From Mikania micrantha (taxonomy: Eukaryota > Streptophyta > Magnoliopsida > Asterales > Asteraceae): 64,000 nt of DNA. The stretch is taken from the NCBI GenBank assembly GCA_009363875.1, contig CM018685.1:58167087-58231086 (forward strand). The letters run 5' to 3'. Positions 44,054-56,266 of the stretch are shown in pieces. Position numbers and translations under genes: made by a program. The notes below the pieces were generated by a model that did no database searches, was not told the DNA's origin, and worked only from the letters and a program-made list of their open reading frames with translations. Position 1 is the stretch's first letter, and each line of letters opens with the position of its first letter.

Positions 44054-47000
44054 TCATAAGAATAGTTGTGGGTATTTAACTTTCACGCGATCTTCACGTT
44101 CCCACGTATATTCAGGTCCACGTTTTGAGTTCCATCGAATTTTGACAGTAGGTATGCGACCGCGTTTCAGCACCTTTACTTCTCGATCCATTACTTCAAC
44201 AGGTTCTTCCCTGAACTGAAGTTTCTCATCAATTTGGATTTCTTTCAGAGGTACGATCAGTGATTCATCAGCTAAACATTTCTTCAAATTTGATACATGG
44301 AAGACATCGTGAACATTACCAAGTTCAGGAGGTAATTCAAGTTCAGGAGGTAATTCAAGTCTATAGGCCACTGATCCGATTCGCTCAAGAATTTTGAATG
44401 GTCCTACAAATCTTGGTGAAAGTTTACCTCTCTTCCCAAACCTGAAGATGCCCTTCCATGGTGAAACTTTCAACATTACTAAATCACCGATTTGAAATTC
44501 CAAGGGTCTACGCCGATTGTCAGCATAACTCTTTTGACGATCGCGAGCAGCTTTAATTCGTTCTTGAATCAGTGCGATCTTATCAGTTGTTTCTTGAATA
44601 AGTTCTGGGCCTATAATTCGATTTTCACCTACCTCTGACCAACAGACAGGTGATCTACACTTGCGTCCATATAGTGCTTCAAATGGAGCGCATTTAATAC
44701 TGGTATGATAGCTGTTGTTATATGAGAATTCAACAAGTGGAAGATGAACATCCCAGCTACCACCAAAATCAATCACACAGCTTCTCAGCATGTCTTCCAG
44801 TGTTTGATTAGTTCGTTCGGTTTGCCCGTCAGTTTGCGGATGATAAGCTGTGCTCATATTGATTTGAGTGCCCAGAGCATTCTGAAGAGTTTGCCAAAAT
44901 CGTGAAGTAAATCGACTATCTCTATCCGAAATTATAGAGATTGGTACCCCATGTCGAGACACAATCTCCTTAACATAGAGTTTAGCAAGTCGATCCATGG
45001 AGTAATCCTCTCGGATGGGTATGAAATGCGCAGATTTAGTAAGGCGATCAACGATAAGCCATATAGAGTCATGATTATGCGATGTTCTGGGTAGCTTAGT
45101 GATAAAATCCATAGAGATCTGATCCCATTTCCACATAGGAATCTCCGGTTGTTGTAATAACCCAGAAGGACGTTGATGTTCAGCCTTAACCTTTAAACAA
45201 GTTAAGCATCGACCCACGTATTCTGCAATGTGTTTCTTCATTCCAGGCCACCAGTAAAAATCTTTAAGATCTTTATACATTTTATCAGCGCCCGGATGAA
45301 TAGAATACCTGGATTTGTGCGCCTCATCCAAGATAATTGTTCTGGAGTTACCGAATAAAGGAACCCATATTCGGCTTTTGAAATACAACACTCCATCAGT
45401 TTTAACTCCCAGTTTCTTGTCTAATCCCCTTAGTCCCTCAGCAGGATAGTTCATTGCTCGTAATGCTTGTTGCTGAGCTTCTTTAATCTGAGAAATTAGA
45501 CTGGATTGAATAGTCATCCCTAACGCTTTCACACGTAAAGGTTTGACTCGTTCTTTGCGACTTAAGGCATCGGCTACGACATTCGCTTTACCTGGGTGAT
45601 AACGAATTTCACAGTCATAGTCGTTTAGAAGTTCTACCCATCGCCTCTGTCGCATGTTCAACATTTTCTGATCTAAAATGTGCTGGAGACTTTTGTGATC
45701 AGTGTATATAATACACTTGGTTCCGTACAAATAGTGTCTCCAAATCTTGAGTGCAAATACCACTGCACCAAGTTCTAGATCATGAGTAGTATAGTTCTTC
45801 TCGTGTACTTTCAACTGTCGAGAAGCATAAGCAATCACCTTATCGTTCTGCATTAGAACACACCCCAAACCTTGGCGGGAAGCATCACAGTATACTGTGA
45901 AATTATCGATACCTTCCGGTAATGCCAAGATAGGTGCATTACAGAGTTTGTGTTTCAACATTTGAAACGCCTCCTCCTGTTGAGAACCCCATATAAACGG
46001 TTGATTTTTCTGTGTCAATGTAGTTAGTGGCAGGGCTATCTTTGAAAAATTCTTGATAAATCGACGATAATAACCTGCCAGCCCTAGAAATTGACGTATT
46101 TCTGTTGGGGTTCGCGGGGTTTCCCACTGTTCCACAACCTTAATCTTGCTGGGATCCACCTGAATACCATTTTGATTCACTACGTGCCCAAGAAATTGCA
46201 CTTCTCGTAGCCAGAACTCACACTTGGAGAACTTGGCATATAATTTTTCGCGTGCCAAAAGTTCTAAGATCAGTTTCAAGTGTTGAGCATGTTCTTGTTG
46301 GCTTCGAGAATAAATGAGAATGTCATCAATAAATACAATCACAAACTTATCCAAGTAAGGCCTACATACCCGATTCATCAGATCCATAAAAACTGCAGGT
46401 GCATTTGTTAATCCAAACGGCATTACTAAAAATTCATAATGCCCGTATCGAGTTCGGAAAGCAGTTTTAGGAACATCATCTTCATGCACTCGTAACTGAT
46501 GATATCCGGATCTTAAATCAATTTTTGAAAAGTAGGTAGCGCCTTGAAGTTGTTCAAACAGATCATCTATACGTGGCAATGGATAACGGTTTTTGATTGT
46601 TAATTTATTGAGCTACCTGTAGTCAATGCACATCCTGAATGATCCATCCTTCTTTTTCACAAAAAGGATTGGTGCTCCCCTGGGTGAGAAACTAGGTCTA
46701 ACAAAACCCTTGTCTAGCAGTTCTTGCAATTGACCTGAAAGCTCTTGCATCTCTGATGGTGCTAAACGATAAGGAGCTTTAGCCACAGGGGCTGCACCTG
46801 GAATCAAGTCAATATGAAATTCAACTTGTCTCACTGGGGGTAATCCTGATATATCCTCAGGAAATACTTTAGGAAAATCTTTGACTATTGGGATGTCTGT
46901 GATTCGTTTGGGTGAAGAATCGTGCTCAGTCCCATGTGCTAGGAAAGCATAACAGCCTTTCCTTAAGAATTTCTGAGCTCGCAAACAAGATATGATACCA

Positions 47001-48745
47001 AGTCTTCTACCAGCTCGTTCACCTTGAACTAACAGTGTGTTACCGTCAGGTAAAGGAATACGAATCACCTTGTTCTGACATATTACTTCAGCTTGGTTAT
47101 CAGACAGCCAGTCCATACCGACCATGACATCAAAACTCCCAAGCTCAATAGGAAGTAAGTCAATATTGAAAAGATGATCATTCAGATTCAAAGAACATCC
47201 TTGAATAACACTGTTAGTTTTGATTAACTTGCCATTAGCAAGTTCAATGACATAGGGAGTTTCTAGTTCTACCGCAGGCAATGATAATAATGATTCAAAT
47301 TCAGGAGAGATAAAACACTTATCTGCCCCCGTATCAAAGAGAACTGATGCATATAGATTATTGAGTAGGAACGTACCAGTTACAATGTTAGCATCATGTC
47401 TCGCCTCGGTAGCACCAATCTGGAAAGCTCTCCCTCTAACTTCATTCCCCTGATTGGTGTTGTTATTGTTTGGACAATTTCTTATCAAATGGTCGGGACT
47501 CCCACACTTGTAACACGACCTGTTTATTTGAGTGGTTTGTTGTGGTGCTTGATTTGGTTGGCGAGCAGGCAAGTTGCAATACTTGGTGTAGTGCCCAATT
47601 CTATTACAGTTGGCACAAATAGGACACAATCCAGTATGATGAAATGAACACAGAGTACATTTAGGCGACTGCCCAATGTAAGTTTTCTTCTCAGTAGTAA
47701 CAACACCATAGTTTTTCACAGTTTGTTTGCTCTGGTTGAACTCAGCCGGAGCTCTCGCCTTAGATTTGCCAAACCACTTTCGTTTGGTACCTTTAGACAC
47801 ATTCGAGGTACCCATATCACTACGGCCCACGGCCGTTTGAGTTTTTGTTACCAACATACCACTCCTTACCGCCTCATCGGTAAGCTTAGTGGTCAACAGA
47901 ATTGCACGTTTAAGGGTTGTGGGTTCTGCTGCAGTTACCATTCCCCGAATCTGAGGAACCAAACCCTTAATATACTTCTCGATCAATGCTGCTTCAGTAG
48001 GAAACATATCGGGAAGTAAACATGTGAGTTCATGAAAACGATGAGTATACGCCAAACAGTCAGCTCCGATCATCGAGTGATTCCAGAATTCCTCCTGGAG
48101 CTTTTGTATTTCGGTGAGTGGGCAATACTCTGATCTAATCAGAGTTTTAAACTCATTCCAGCCCATCGAGTCGACTGTAGCTGAGCCCAACGTTTTTGCC
48201 TGGGTATTCCACCAGGTCAAAGCAGATTCCTTGAAAGAACAGGCAACATAGGACACTTTATGCTCCTCTAAGCACTGGCTGATTTTGAGTTTCGTTTCCA
48301 TTTCCTCGATCCACCTTAGCAATCCGGCCGCTCCTTCCTTACCAGTGAAAGTAGGAGGGTTACAGGAAGCGAAATACTTATAAGTGCATCCATGTCGTGG
48401 TGGATCAGGAACAGTTGTAGTTGTACCAGTGCTTCTATGAGTTTCCGCGTTGCCACCAGTAGCATTGTGTTCTGTGTGAGTATGATCCCCACCAGAACCC
48501 GAAGCGATATGAGGTTGATGTGGTATCAAAACACCACAAGCCGATAGCTGTTCAAGCACAATCCGTGCTATCATTGCTTCGTTTGATTCAGATCCACCTG
48601 CACCAGCAGGTGGAACAGTACTTGTTTCCAGATTAATTTGCGGATCTGGATTTGATTCAGTATTTACTGGTGGAACTTGGTTTGACTCCGGGTCAGTAAT
48701 GTTCTTCATAGATCTCCTGGTCGGTCGACCTCGTTTTGGAGCCAT
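44054..48745 (-). pseudogene. Gypsy-2 gag-pol-chromodomain polyprotein, one nonsense codon
   Basis: On minus one frame starts at ATG 48745 (MAPKRGRPTRRS). It includes Gag, CCHC knuckles (CYKCGSPDHLIRNC), protease (LFDTGADKCF) and the start of reverse transcriptase up to FRMCIDYR. There a TAG (46615-46613) replaces the glutamate codon present in Gypsy-1. The same frame then continues with YPLPRIDDLF-type reverse transcriptase (FIDD), RNase H, integrase (HHCC and DDE) and a chromodomain, ending at 44054. An 18-bp tandem duplication near 44325-44360 repeats ELPPEL just before the chromodomain linker. Unlike Gypsy-1 there is no frameshift at the gag/protease border, so Gag and Pol are one frame in this family. 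Confidence 0.93.
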
Positions 48746-49049
48746 TTTTCTGCTCACATGCAGACAACTCAGATCAGTTCAAGAACATTAAATATATAAC
48801 CCGTTAAATCACATAAATTCAATCATATTCAGTTATACTGAAACTTTATGAGGTTGAAAATGTGATTATAGTAAATACAGTATCACTACCTGACACAGTT
48901 CAGATAGATGATCAATACACAGTGATCATACAAATGTTTGTAGTTATACTTAGTCCTAATAATTCAAAAACATATCGAAATATTACACAGCTCACAGTGT
49001 TGTGACCTCAATACGTTAATATTTACATGTTTTTGATATATAATCACTT

Positions 49050-50010
49050 AGGACTTTGAAACGTTGCCGCAAGGGACTTTGATATGTTGCCACACAGGAC
49101 TTTGAAATGTTGCCACAAGGGACTTTGAAATGTTGCCACAAGGGACTTTGAAATGTTGTCACACAGACAATTGAAATGTTGCCACAAGGGACTTTGAAAT
49201 GTTGCCACACAGGACTTTGATATGTTGCCACAAGGGACTTTGATATGTTGCCACAAGGGACTTTGATATGTTGCCACACAGGACTTTGAAATGTTGTCAC
49301 ACAGACAATTGAAATGTTGCCACAAGGGACTTTGAAATGTTGCCACACAGGACTTTGATATGTTGCCACAAGGGACTTTGATATGTTGCCACACAGGACT
49401 TTGAAATGTTGCCACACAGGACTTTGAAATGTTGTCACACAGACAATTGAAATGTTGCCACAAGGGACTTTGAAATGTTGCCACACAAGACTTTGATATG
49501 TTGCCACAAGGGACTTTGAAATGTTGTCACACAGACAATTGAAATGTTGCACAAGGGACTTTGAAATGTTGCCACACAGGACTTTGATATGTTGCCACAA
49601 GGGACTTTGATATGTTGCCACACAGGACTTTGAAATGTTGCCACACAGGACTTTGAAATGTTGTCACACAGACAATTGAAATGTTGCCACAAGGGACTTT
49701 GAAATGTTGCCACACAGGACTTTGATATGTTGCCACAAGGGACTTTGATATGTTGCCACACAGGACTTTGAAATGTTGCCACACAGGACTTTGAAATGTT
49801 GTCACACAGACAATTGAAATGTTGCCACACAAGACTTTGATATGTTGCCACACAGGACTTTGATATCTTTGTCACACAGACAATTGAAATGATGCCACAC
49901 AGGACTTTGAAATTGTACCACACAGGATTTTGAAACGTTACCACACAGGATTTTGAAATTGTACCACACAGGATTTTGAAACATTACCACACAGGACTTT
50001 GATATGTTCT
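49050..50010 (-). repeat. Expanded 22-23-bp tandem array in Gypsy-2 leader
   Basis: About 40 copies of a unit reading on minus (a)acatttcaaagtcctgtgtggc, related to the Gypsy-1 array. Variants (acaaggg versus acacagg, gacaattg) recur in a regular order, giving a higher-order period of roughly 115-140 bp. The overlapping 100-200-aa antisense-looking frames here are repeat artefacts. 50011-50248 continues with looser relatives (gatatgttctcacacag). Confidence 0.9.
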
Positions 50011-50248
50011 CGCACATGTTCTCTGATATGTTCTCAGTTCATGCACTAGATTTGTCCTCACACAAACAATAGATATGTTCTTGTACAGTATGCCTCTCGT
50101 ACTGTACTTCGATACATTGCCGTATAGGCAATAGATAAATCTGTTCGCATACAGTATTGCTCCAGTACTGTATTTTAGCGATAGATATGTTCTCACACAG
50201 AATTGTTCACACATGAGGTATTCAAAGATGATACCACACAGAATTGTT

Positions 50249-51916
50249 CACATTAAGAAGTTGTTAGGAAACAGGTACCAAACATTCACACCAGGGGAGA
50301 TGCAATCCTCCCAGCAAATGGGTTGTCAGCCAATAGTACTATCAATGGTTCCTGTTCGGCCGCACATGGGTTCACTAGATACAGTTCACGAATGACGACT
50401 TTTGATACTGTGATAGTTGTTACTAACGGCAAAATCCCATGAAATCACACAAAATGTCACATGAAATCACACAGATATCAGTGATGCATATCATATGTTC
50501 AGAAAATGAGTTACAGAGTTACCCCGATGTTTATAAAACAAGAAAGAGAAAAGGGGTTGTACGAAACTCACTTGATGTCTCAAATAGTAGAAACACACGC
50601 AACTGGTGCTATTGATGAGATTCTGCATTAGTTATGATTGATATGTTATTAATGTTTTAACTTACTGATTAAATCTTCTTGAACGTCCAATGTCAAAGAC
50701 ATTGCCTTTATAGTCATCAAACCAATATAAGATTTCTAATGACTGTCTTAATAGCATATCATACAGTGTATGATAATGTAGGAACCTATACTGATTCAGG
50801 TTCCCGATACTAGGTTGATGACACCCTTGATTAATCCGTATAATCTCAGATTAACCAAATAGTTAATGTTGTTGATTCTAATGCTAAAGCAGTTCCTAGA
50901 CAGGTTAATGGCTTAGGAATGATCAATCCTTGTTATTGATTACCCAAATATCATGGAATATCACAATGTAGTATTAAAATAGGTTTAATAACCATGTTTA
51001 ACATACTAATCTGACTGTTATCAGTAACATCAGATAATCGTTCCAATAAGTATGTTAATGATTGTGATTAGTTTAAAACACCCAACTTTCACGTTGCATG
51101 TCAAGGATTAATCAAACTAATCACCTACATTGTCACAATCAAATGGTTTAAACCATTATAACCATTGTTATGATCTCATGCAAACCGGGCATTACAACGG
51201 CTCAAAACAAGGATTTACCCGTTAACAGTTCGAGTTAATCATTTATAATCAATCCTAGCCATCATCTAGGCAATAATCAACAACCCTAACTATCCCATTA
51301 CGTTCAAAATCAAGATTTAATCAATAAAAATCAAACTAGAAGGTTTAAAATGAACCATTACCTATTCTGACGGATTCCAGCGGATGAAAAGATGATCTGG
51401 ACTCGTATTAACGTTCCCGGATGCGATATAAACGTTCCAGAGACTTTAAAACAAAGATTTGAGGTGTTGGATGATGAATTTTTCGAAGGTGGTGGTGGTG
51501 TCGTCGACTGGAAGCAACAAGAAGATGATGATGATTGATGAAATCTGATCTTTTTAAGCAAGTTGGCGACATCCCCATCCGTCGCGTACCGCGGGGAAAC
51601 AAAAAGTAGGCTTCGCGTACCGCGGAGGAATCCGGAGAAATCTCAGATATTTTTAAGCATCGCGTACCGCGAAGAACCCTCAACTCCTCCATCGCGTACC
51701 GCGAAGACCAATTTTTTCCATTTTTCGACAGAAACTTCGTTCTGCGATTCCGGACCATCCGTAACTCCGTTTTGTACGCAGTTTTCGCCCACGTTCATCA
51801 TTTCTCGCATACTATCATCCCACAATAATTTCGATTGTCAACTCCGCATGAATTTTAAACACGATCACATGTGCTCATTTCTTTGATGACGTAATTCTTC
51901 GTACACAGTTATCACA
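50249..51916 (-). repeat. Gypsy-2 5' LTR, truncated
   Basis: Matches 42323-43990 of the 3' LTR with about eight differences, but the part equivalent to 41861-42322 is absent, as are the PBS and leader. The breakpoint falls at 'attgttca|cattaagaag'. The outer terminus and target duplication are intact. Confidence 0.9.
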
Positions 51917-53395
51917 ATGAACATACCACTGGGCTCAATTCCTGAGTGTAATAAAAATGGTCCATGATCTGTAAGAAATCACCTTTAAAAACATCACAAT
52001 ACTTCTTTATAATTTCAATATTAAAGCCGTCTGGATCAGGGCTCTTGTTAGATCCGCAACTCCAAACCGCAGCCTTTATTTCTTGCATTGATAACGTTTG
52101 AATCAGAGATCTTTTATTAATCTCCGATAATTTTTTGAAACCATCCGCCGATATAACAGGCCTCACCTCAATAGGTTCTACAAATCTAGCTCTAAAAAAA
52201 TTCATAACTTCTTTTTTCACCAGTGCCGGTTTTTTAATCCAAACATCATTTTTCATAATCCCATGAATAGAATTAACCATACCTCTCTGCTTAATCATTC
52301 TATGGAAATAAGCAGAATTATCATCACCAAAAGATGCCCATTGTATCCTTGATCTTTGATGTAAATCCTTTGCCTTTGAGTCCTCCAACTCATAAATGAT
52401 TTTGAAACATTCCACCCTAGACCATTCTTCTTCTTCCTCCAGCTCTCTGGATTCTAACACGTCATTAAGTATCTCCAATTCATTTTTTGCAACTTCAATG
52501 ATCTCCTCTTCTTCTTCCTTGTCTTTTTAGCCCAACACTTAATACATTCTTTTATGTGTTTTAGTTTATCATGTAATCTCTTGGCCGGATTCCCACTGCC
52601 ATTAAAAGAAGAGACCGCTTCCATTAATATCCAATCAAAATCCTCTTTATCAAACCAAGAGTTAAACACCCTAAAAGGCCTTGGGCCATAGTCCAGAAAA
52701 CTGGATTTAAGAATCACAGGAGAGTGGTCGGATAAACTCCTCTTTAGCACCATACAGCACGAATCACTCCAATCATCCAGATAGTTCAACGACACCAAGA
52801 TCCTATCAATTTTGCTTAATTTTCTCCCTTGCTTCTGGCAATAAGTGAATTTTGCCCCTTTCATACTAAATTCTTGTAGACCAGTTTCAAGAATGAAATT
52901 GTTAAACTCCGTTGCACAGTTTGAATCGAATTGAGAATTCAATCTCTCCTCCGGAACACGTACAGATTTAAAATCTCCCATAACCACCCAATATCCGTCA
53001 GTTTCCAATATCAACCGTCTAATTTGCGTCCATAAAATTTTTTTAAGAGCCACTTCTTGAGGAGCATAAACGTTCATAATATTCAGATGTTTCTTGTTGC
53101 CAATTAGCATTCCACTAATCAGCAAAAAATTCCTATCTTTCACAACCTTTGAAGCCCCAAAAATCCCCGAATTCCATATACACAAAAGCCCTCCTGAGCG
53201 CCCAACCGCATTCACAAAATCGGATTCCATTCCACCTCCTTTCCAAAATCTCCTTAAATCAATTTTAGAACTGTCAGAAAGTTGCGTTTCTTGAATTGCC
53301 AGAAAACCAATTTTATTACTTACAACTAAACTCTTGACCCATCTAGGTTTAGCTGCACCCCCAACTCCTCTAATGTTTAAGGATAAAAAATTCAT
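51917..53395 (-). pseudogene. LINE ORF2, endonuclease and start of reverse transcriptase
   Basis: ATG at 53395 starts an L1-type ORF2 (MNFLSLNIRGVGG). The apurinic-endonuclease domain shows N7 in SLNIRG, E36 in IQET, GDFK at 140-143 (the usual asparagine of GDFN is lysine), SKIDRIL near 194-200 and SDH at 222-224. A frameshift lies near 52495 in an A/G-rich run (KKTRKKKRR). The other frame (52478-51917) continues with SRIQWASFGDDNSAYFHRM and CGSNKSPDPDGFNIEIIKKY, the linker typical of plant LINEs. It is cut at 51917 by Gypsy-2 and resumes at 33149. The missing asparagine, frameshift and insertions make it dead. Confidence 0.88.
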
Positions 53396-53520
53396 GAGTT
53401 CACTTGATTATTCACCTCACCTTGCACCATTGCCCTTACATCAGCAATGTTGTTCACCAAGTTGATTCCTATTCCTTTGCCCGTCTTAATTGTTTCCAAA
53501 ACCTCCATATCTTCAGTTTG

Positions 53521-53847
53521 TTATTCAGGATCCATTGTGTCTCTGTTCTGGATCTGACATTTCAGCACACCAGGTATTGATTGAGCCATATTTGTACTCT
53601 CAGACTCTCCTCCCCTCCCTTCTTTGGATGTTGTCATTTCTACGATATTATCCACCACTACCGAATTAAAAATTAAATTTAAGTCTGGGCATCTGCCAAA
53701 AGAAAGCCCAATAGATTCAATATTCACTTCCTTCGGCCCATTTAAAGCCCCACTACGTCTTCTTTTTTTTTTTTTTCTGGGCCCAGACCCATCACTATCC
53801 AGATTTGTATTTTCCACGCCTTTTCCAGTATTTCTGCCACCTGAGAA
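53521..53847 (-). pseudogene. LINE ORF1 C-terminal part
   Basis: On minus this carries the lysine-rich GPRKKKKRRRSGALNGP segment and ends with a stop at 53521, 125 bp before ORF2 starts. It is the continuation of 56711-57104. The intervening 2863 bp is a Helitron, and joining the two LINE edges keeps one frame. There is no recognisable domain in this tail. Confidence 0.8.
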
Positions 53848-55034
53848 TTAATATATATATTAAAAACCAAAACTCATTCTCCTCACACTTTCACTATTCA
53901 TTTTGGTACCAATATAGATGCTTTATGTACAATTCGTTTATGCATTTTAGGGGTATGTATTCTCCTCTCATAAGCTTTGTGTCTCTGCTCTCTCCAGCGA
54001 TTTACGCCGGTTCTCATCCCGTCGCCAGACCATCCGAAAACGCGTCTCCATCGTTGCACCAGTGTCCTTCTACGTTGCGTGTCGACCGATGATGGTGCGA
54101 GTGTCCGGAGACGTTGCGGGGGAGATCGATCGTTGTCTCTCTTGCTCCGCCATGTCTTATTGTTTACATCGGTCGTCTAAGTGTCCGGAGACGTTGAGGG
54201 GGAGACCGATTGTTGTCTCTCTTCTCACCGCCCTCCGAAAACCGCCGCCTTTGTGTTCTACTTTTCTCTCTTCGATCTAGGGTTTTCTGTTCTTCAAAAA
54301 GCGATCGACGGTGAGGGTGATGACGTGCGATGGCGAGGGTGGGTAGTATGAGGTACGGGAGTGGGGTGCTGAAGGATACAACGACGATAAGTATTTTGAA
54401 ATTACTGGAACTAGAATCATGATTTGCTTTATATCAATTGTTAATGGCCATTAGTTTCTTTCGAAAACCTTCTCATAAACATCTGAGCCTGTGAAAAAGG
54501 TAAAACCTTTTTCTGTAAATCTATCTTTCATTACTTCTTTTATTGTTTAATATATAATATTTTTGAATCAATTAAGTGTTTGATTGTTTTTCTAAAGTGG
54601 ATGATTAGTTTCTTTCATACATGAATTTTTTCATTTATTGATTGAAATTTGATTAACCCTGTTGTGGGTTTTAAAGTTTAGATTCTGGGTCCTCATGATC
54701 TGCAATCAATGAAGTTAATTCGATCCGATATGATTTGCTCAACTGAAAGGTTTGAAGTTAGGATTATGTTTTTAGGGCTTTTTATTGTTAAAATTTATTG
54801 GTGTTCTGTTTTGAAAGTGTTGCATGGATACAAATTCATGTCATATGGGGCTTGATTTTGGATATGGTGTAGTTAGAAAGTGAGATTTCAAAGGAGATTG
54901 CAGAGACATTGATTCTGGATTTTTTTTGCTATTTTCATTGATTATACAGTGATGATAAAGTTATAATAGTCAGGTAGAAGTGATTTCAGTTCTGTGCTTG
55001 ATTTTGAATATGGTATAATCGCAACTCTACCTTT

Positions 55035-55248
55035 GCTAACATGAGAATGATATTATTGAGCCAGAGGGTGCTTTATGAAAGAGCACAAGATTTAAGTGGT
55101 GGGGACTTGGTTTATGCAGCAGCCCGGTGCCGGAACTACCTCTCTGTCGACCAATGTGTTGTTTGTTTTGATGTTGCCTTTTTCGAGCTGGCCAAGTGCA
55201 TAGTTGGCAACGGTGCTTACGTCTTTCTTGATGAATGCTATGCCAGGT
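55035..55248 (+). pseudogene. Captured DUF26 (cysteine-rich receptor-like kinase/secretory) exon
   Basis: The frame encodes LYERAQDLSGGDLVYAAARC, then RNYLSVDQCVVCF and ends VFLDECYAR. The spacing C-x8-C-x2-C (CRNYLSVDQCVVC) is the signature of the Gnk2/DUF26 domain of plant cysteine-rich receptor-like kinases and secreted CRRSPs. The frame ends at a good splice donor (gccag/gtaatt), so it looks like a genomic exon caught with its intron border. Only part of one domain is present, with no signal peptide or kinase. Confidence 0.65.
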
Positions 55249-55846
55249 AATTAAGGTTTTCTTAAATTCTACTTGGTCTTAATTTTGTGTTTGACTAATA
55301 TTGACTCATCAAGATTGTGCATCTTACTCACTGGTACCAATGTATCATACAATACATTTCTTCAAAAAATTTATTTAAGCTTGAAAATTGACACAAATAA
55401 ACTTCGATTGAATTCATTTTCCTTTCTTTAAAGTGGTACAGTTTAAGCATTTCCCTCCCCCCGAATTGCTACAATTTAGTCTTCCTATGAATGCTTGGTG
55501 AATTTATATATAAAAAAAATGCTTGGTGAATTTATATAAACAAGTAGGTTTCAAAAAATTGTTTGTAAATATAGTAAAAAAATTTTTCTTGGAGTTAATA
55601 ACAACAAATTAACTGCACATAACACAACACATTTCTGGTATACAGTTCAGTACTTATTAACAATTTTGTTTTTTTATCTTTAGAAATATTTTTGCATACA
55701 GACCTTCATATCCTTGCTACCATGTCAACAATATGACCTTCATATTTCTTTAAGACAATAATTTTATTTTCTGCACTAAGGAGGAAAAAACATTAAGTAG
55801 ATACGAACCATTCAATGCTACAAGCGATTATGTGAGGTTCTGTTAT

Positions 55847-55938
55847 GATGTTTCGTATCTTGGCAAGGCAACATTGTTGCAGCCTTGCAGAATGCATTAT
55901 TTATTCCCTTCTTACATGTATGAGCTATTTCATAATGG
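55847..55938 (+). repeat. Internal duplication in Helitron, copy 1
   Basis: A 92-bp stretch ('gatgtttcgtatcttggcaa' to 'gagctatttcataatgg') recurs at 56175-56266 in the same orientation with several differences, including tgcagcc/agagcc. Source unknown. Confidence 0.8.
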
Positions 55939-56036
55939 TTTGTGCCACTTGGCTACTGGTGACATGCTAAGAGCTACGGTTGCTGCTAAAAGGCCTCTCG
56001 GGGTCAAAAGCAAAAGAGGCTATAGACAATGTAACC
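55938..56036 (+). pseudogene. Captured adenylate kinase exon fragment
   Basis: The translation LCHLATGDMLRATVAAKRPL followed by GVKSK matches the NMP-binding segment of plant adenylate kinases, whose consensus contains HLATGDMLRA and AAKTPLG (established family knowledge). A one-base shift after GVKSK would continue as KEAIDN, as in real kinases, so the fragment is frameshifted. No P-loop or lid is present. It follows the first copy of the 92-bp duplication directly. Confidence 0.72.
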
Positions 56037-56174
56037 TTTTATAAAAAGTTATGTGATCCAAACAGGTGAAAAAATGAGGCTTACAAGTCGATTTTTATCC
56101 TGTTGTCATTTCTATTTTTTTTTTTTTTTTGCTATGATGACTACCCATGTAAGAGTAGGGTCGAGCAAAGATTT

Positions 56175-56266
56175 GATGTTTCGTATCTTGGTAAGGCAAC
56201 ATTGTTAGAGCCATGACGGAATGCATTATTTGTTCTCTTCTTACAGGCCTGAGCTATTTCATAAAT
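56175..56266 (+). repeat. Internal duplication in Helitron, copy 2
   Basis: Second copy of the 55847-55938 block. It is not followed by adenylate-kinase sequence, so either the kinase exon was inserted beside copy 1 or it was lost from copy 2. Confidence 0.8.

Larger units (their letters stand above)
33150..51916 (-). mobile_element. Gypsy-2: minus-strand chromodomain LTR retrotransposon, interrupted by Gypsy-3 and internally deleted
   Basis: The target duplication is ATGAA at 33145-33149 and 51917-51921. The terminal seven bases of its 3' LTR (33150-33156) are separated from the rest (41861 onward) by Gypsy-3. On minus: truncated 5' LTR (51916-50249), expanded 22-23-bp array, gag-pol (48745-44054), PPT, 3' LTR. 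The end of the 5' LTR (about 470 bp), the PBS and any counterpart of the Gypsy-1 extra ORF are missing, replaced by an abrupt junction near 50248. The coding region is closely related to Gypsy-1, but the U3 sequences are clearly diverged. About eight differences separate the two LTRs over the shared 1.67 kb. Confidence 0.92.

Noticed and set aside
49016..50214. Long minus-strand ORFs (100-200 aa) with WQHFKVPCG-type repeats
   Set aside because: They arise because a stop-free 22-23-bp unit cycles through all frames. There are overlapping equivalents in other phases and no homology.
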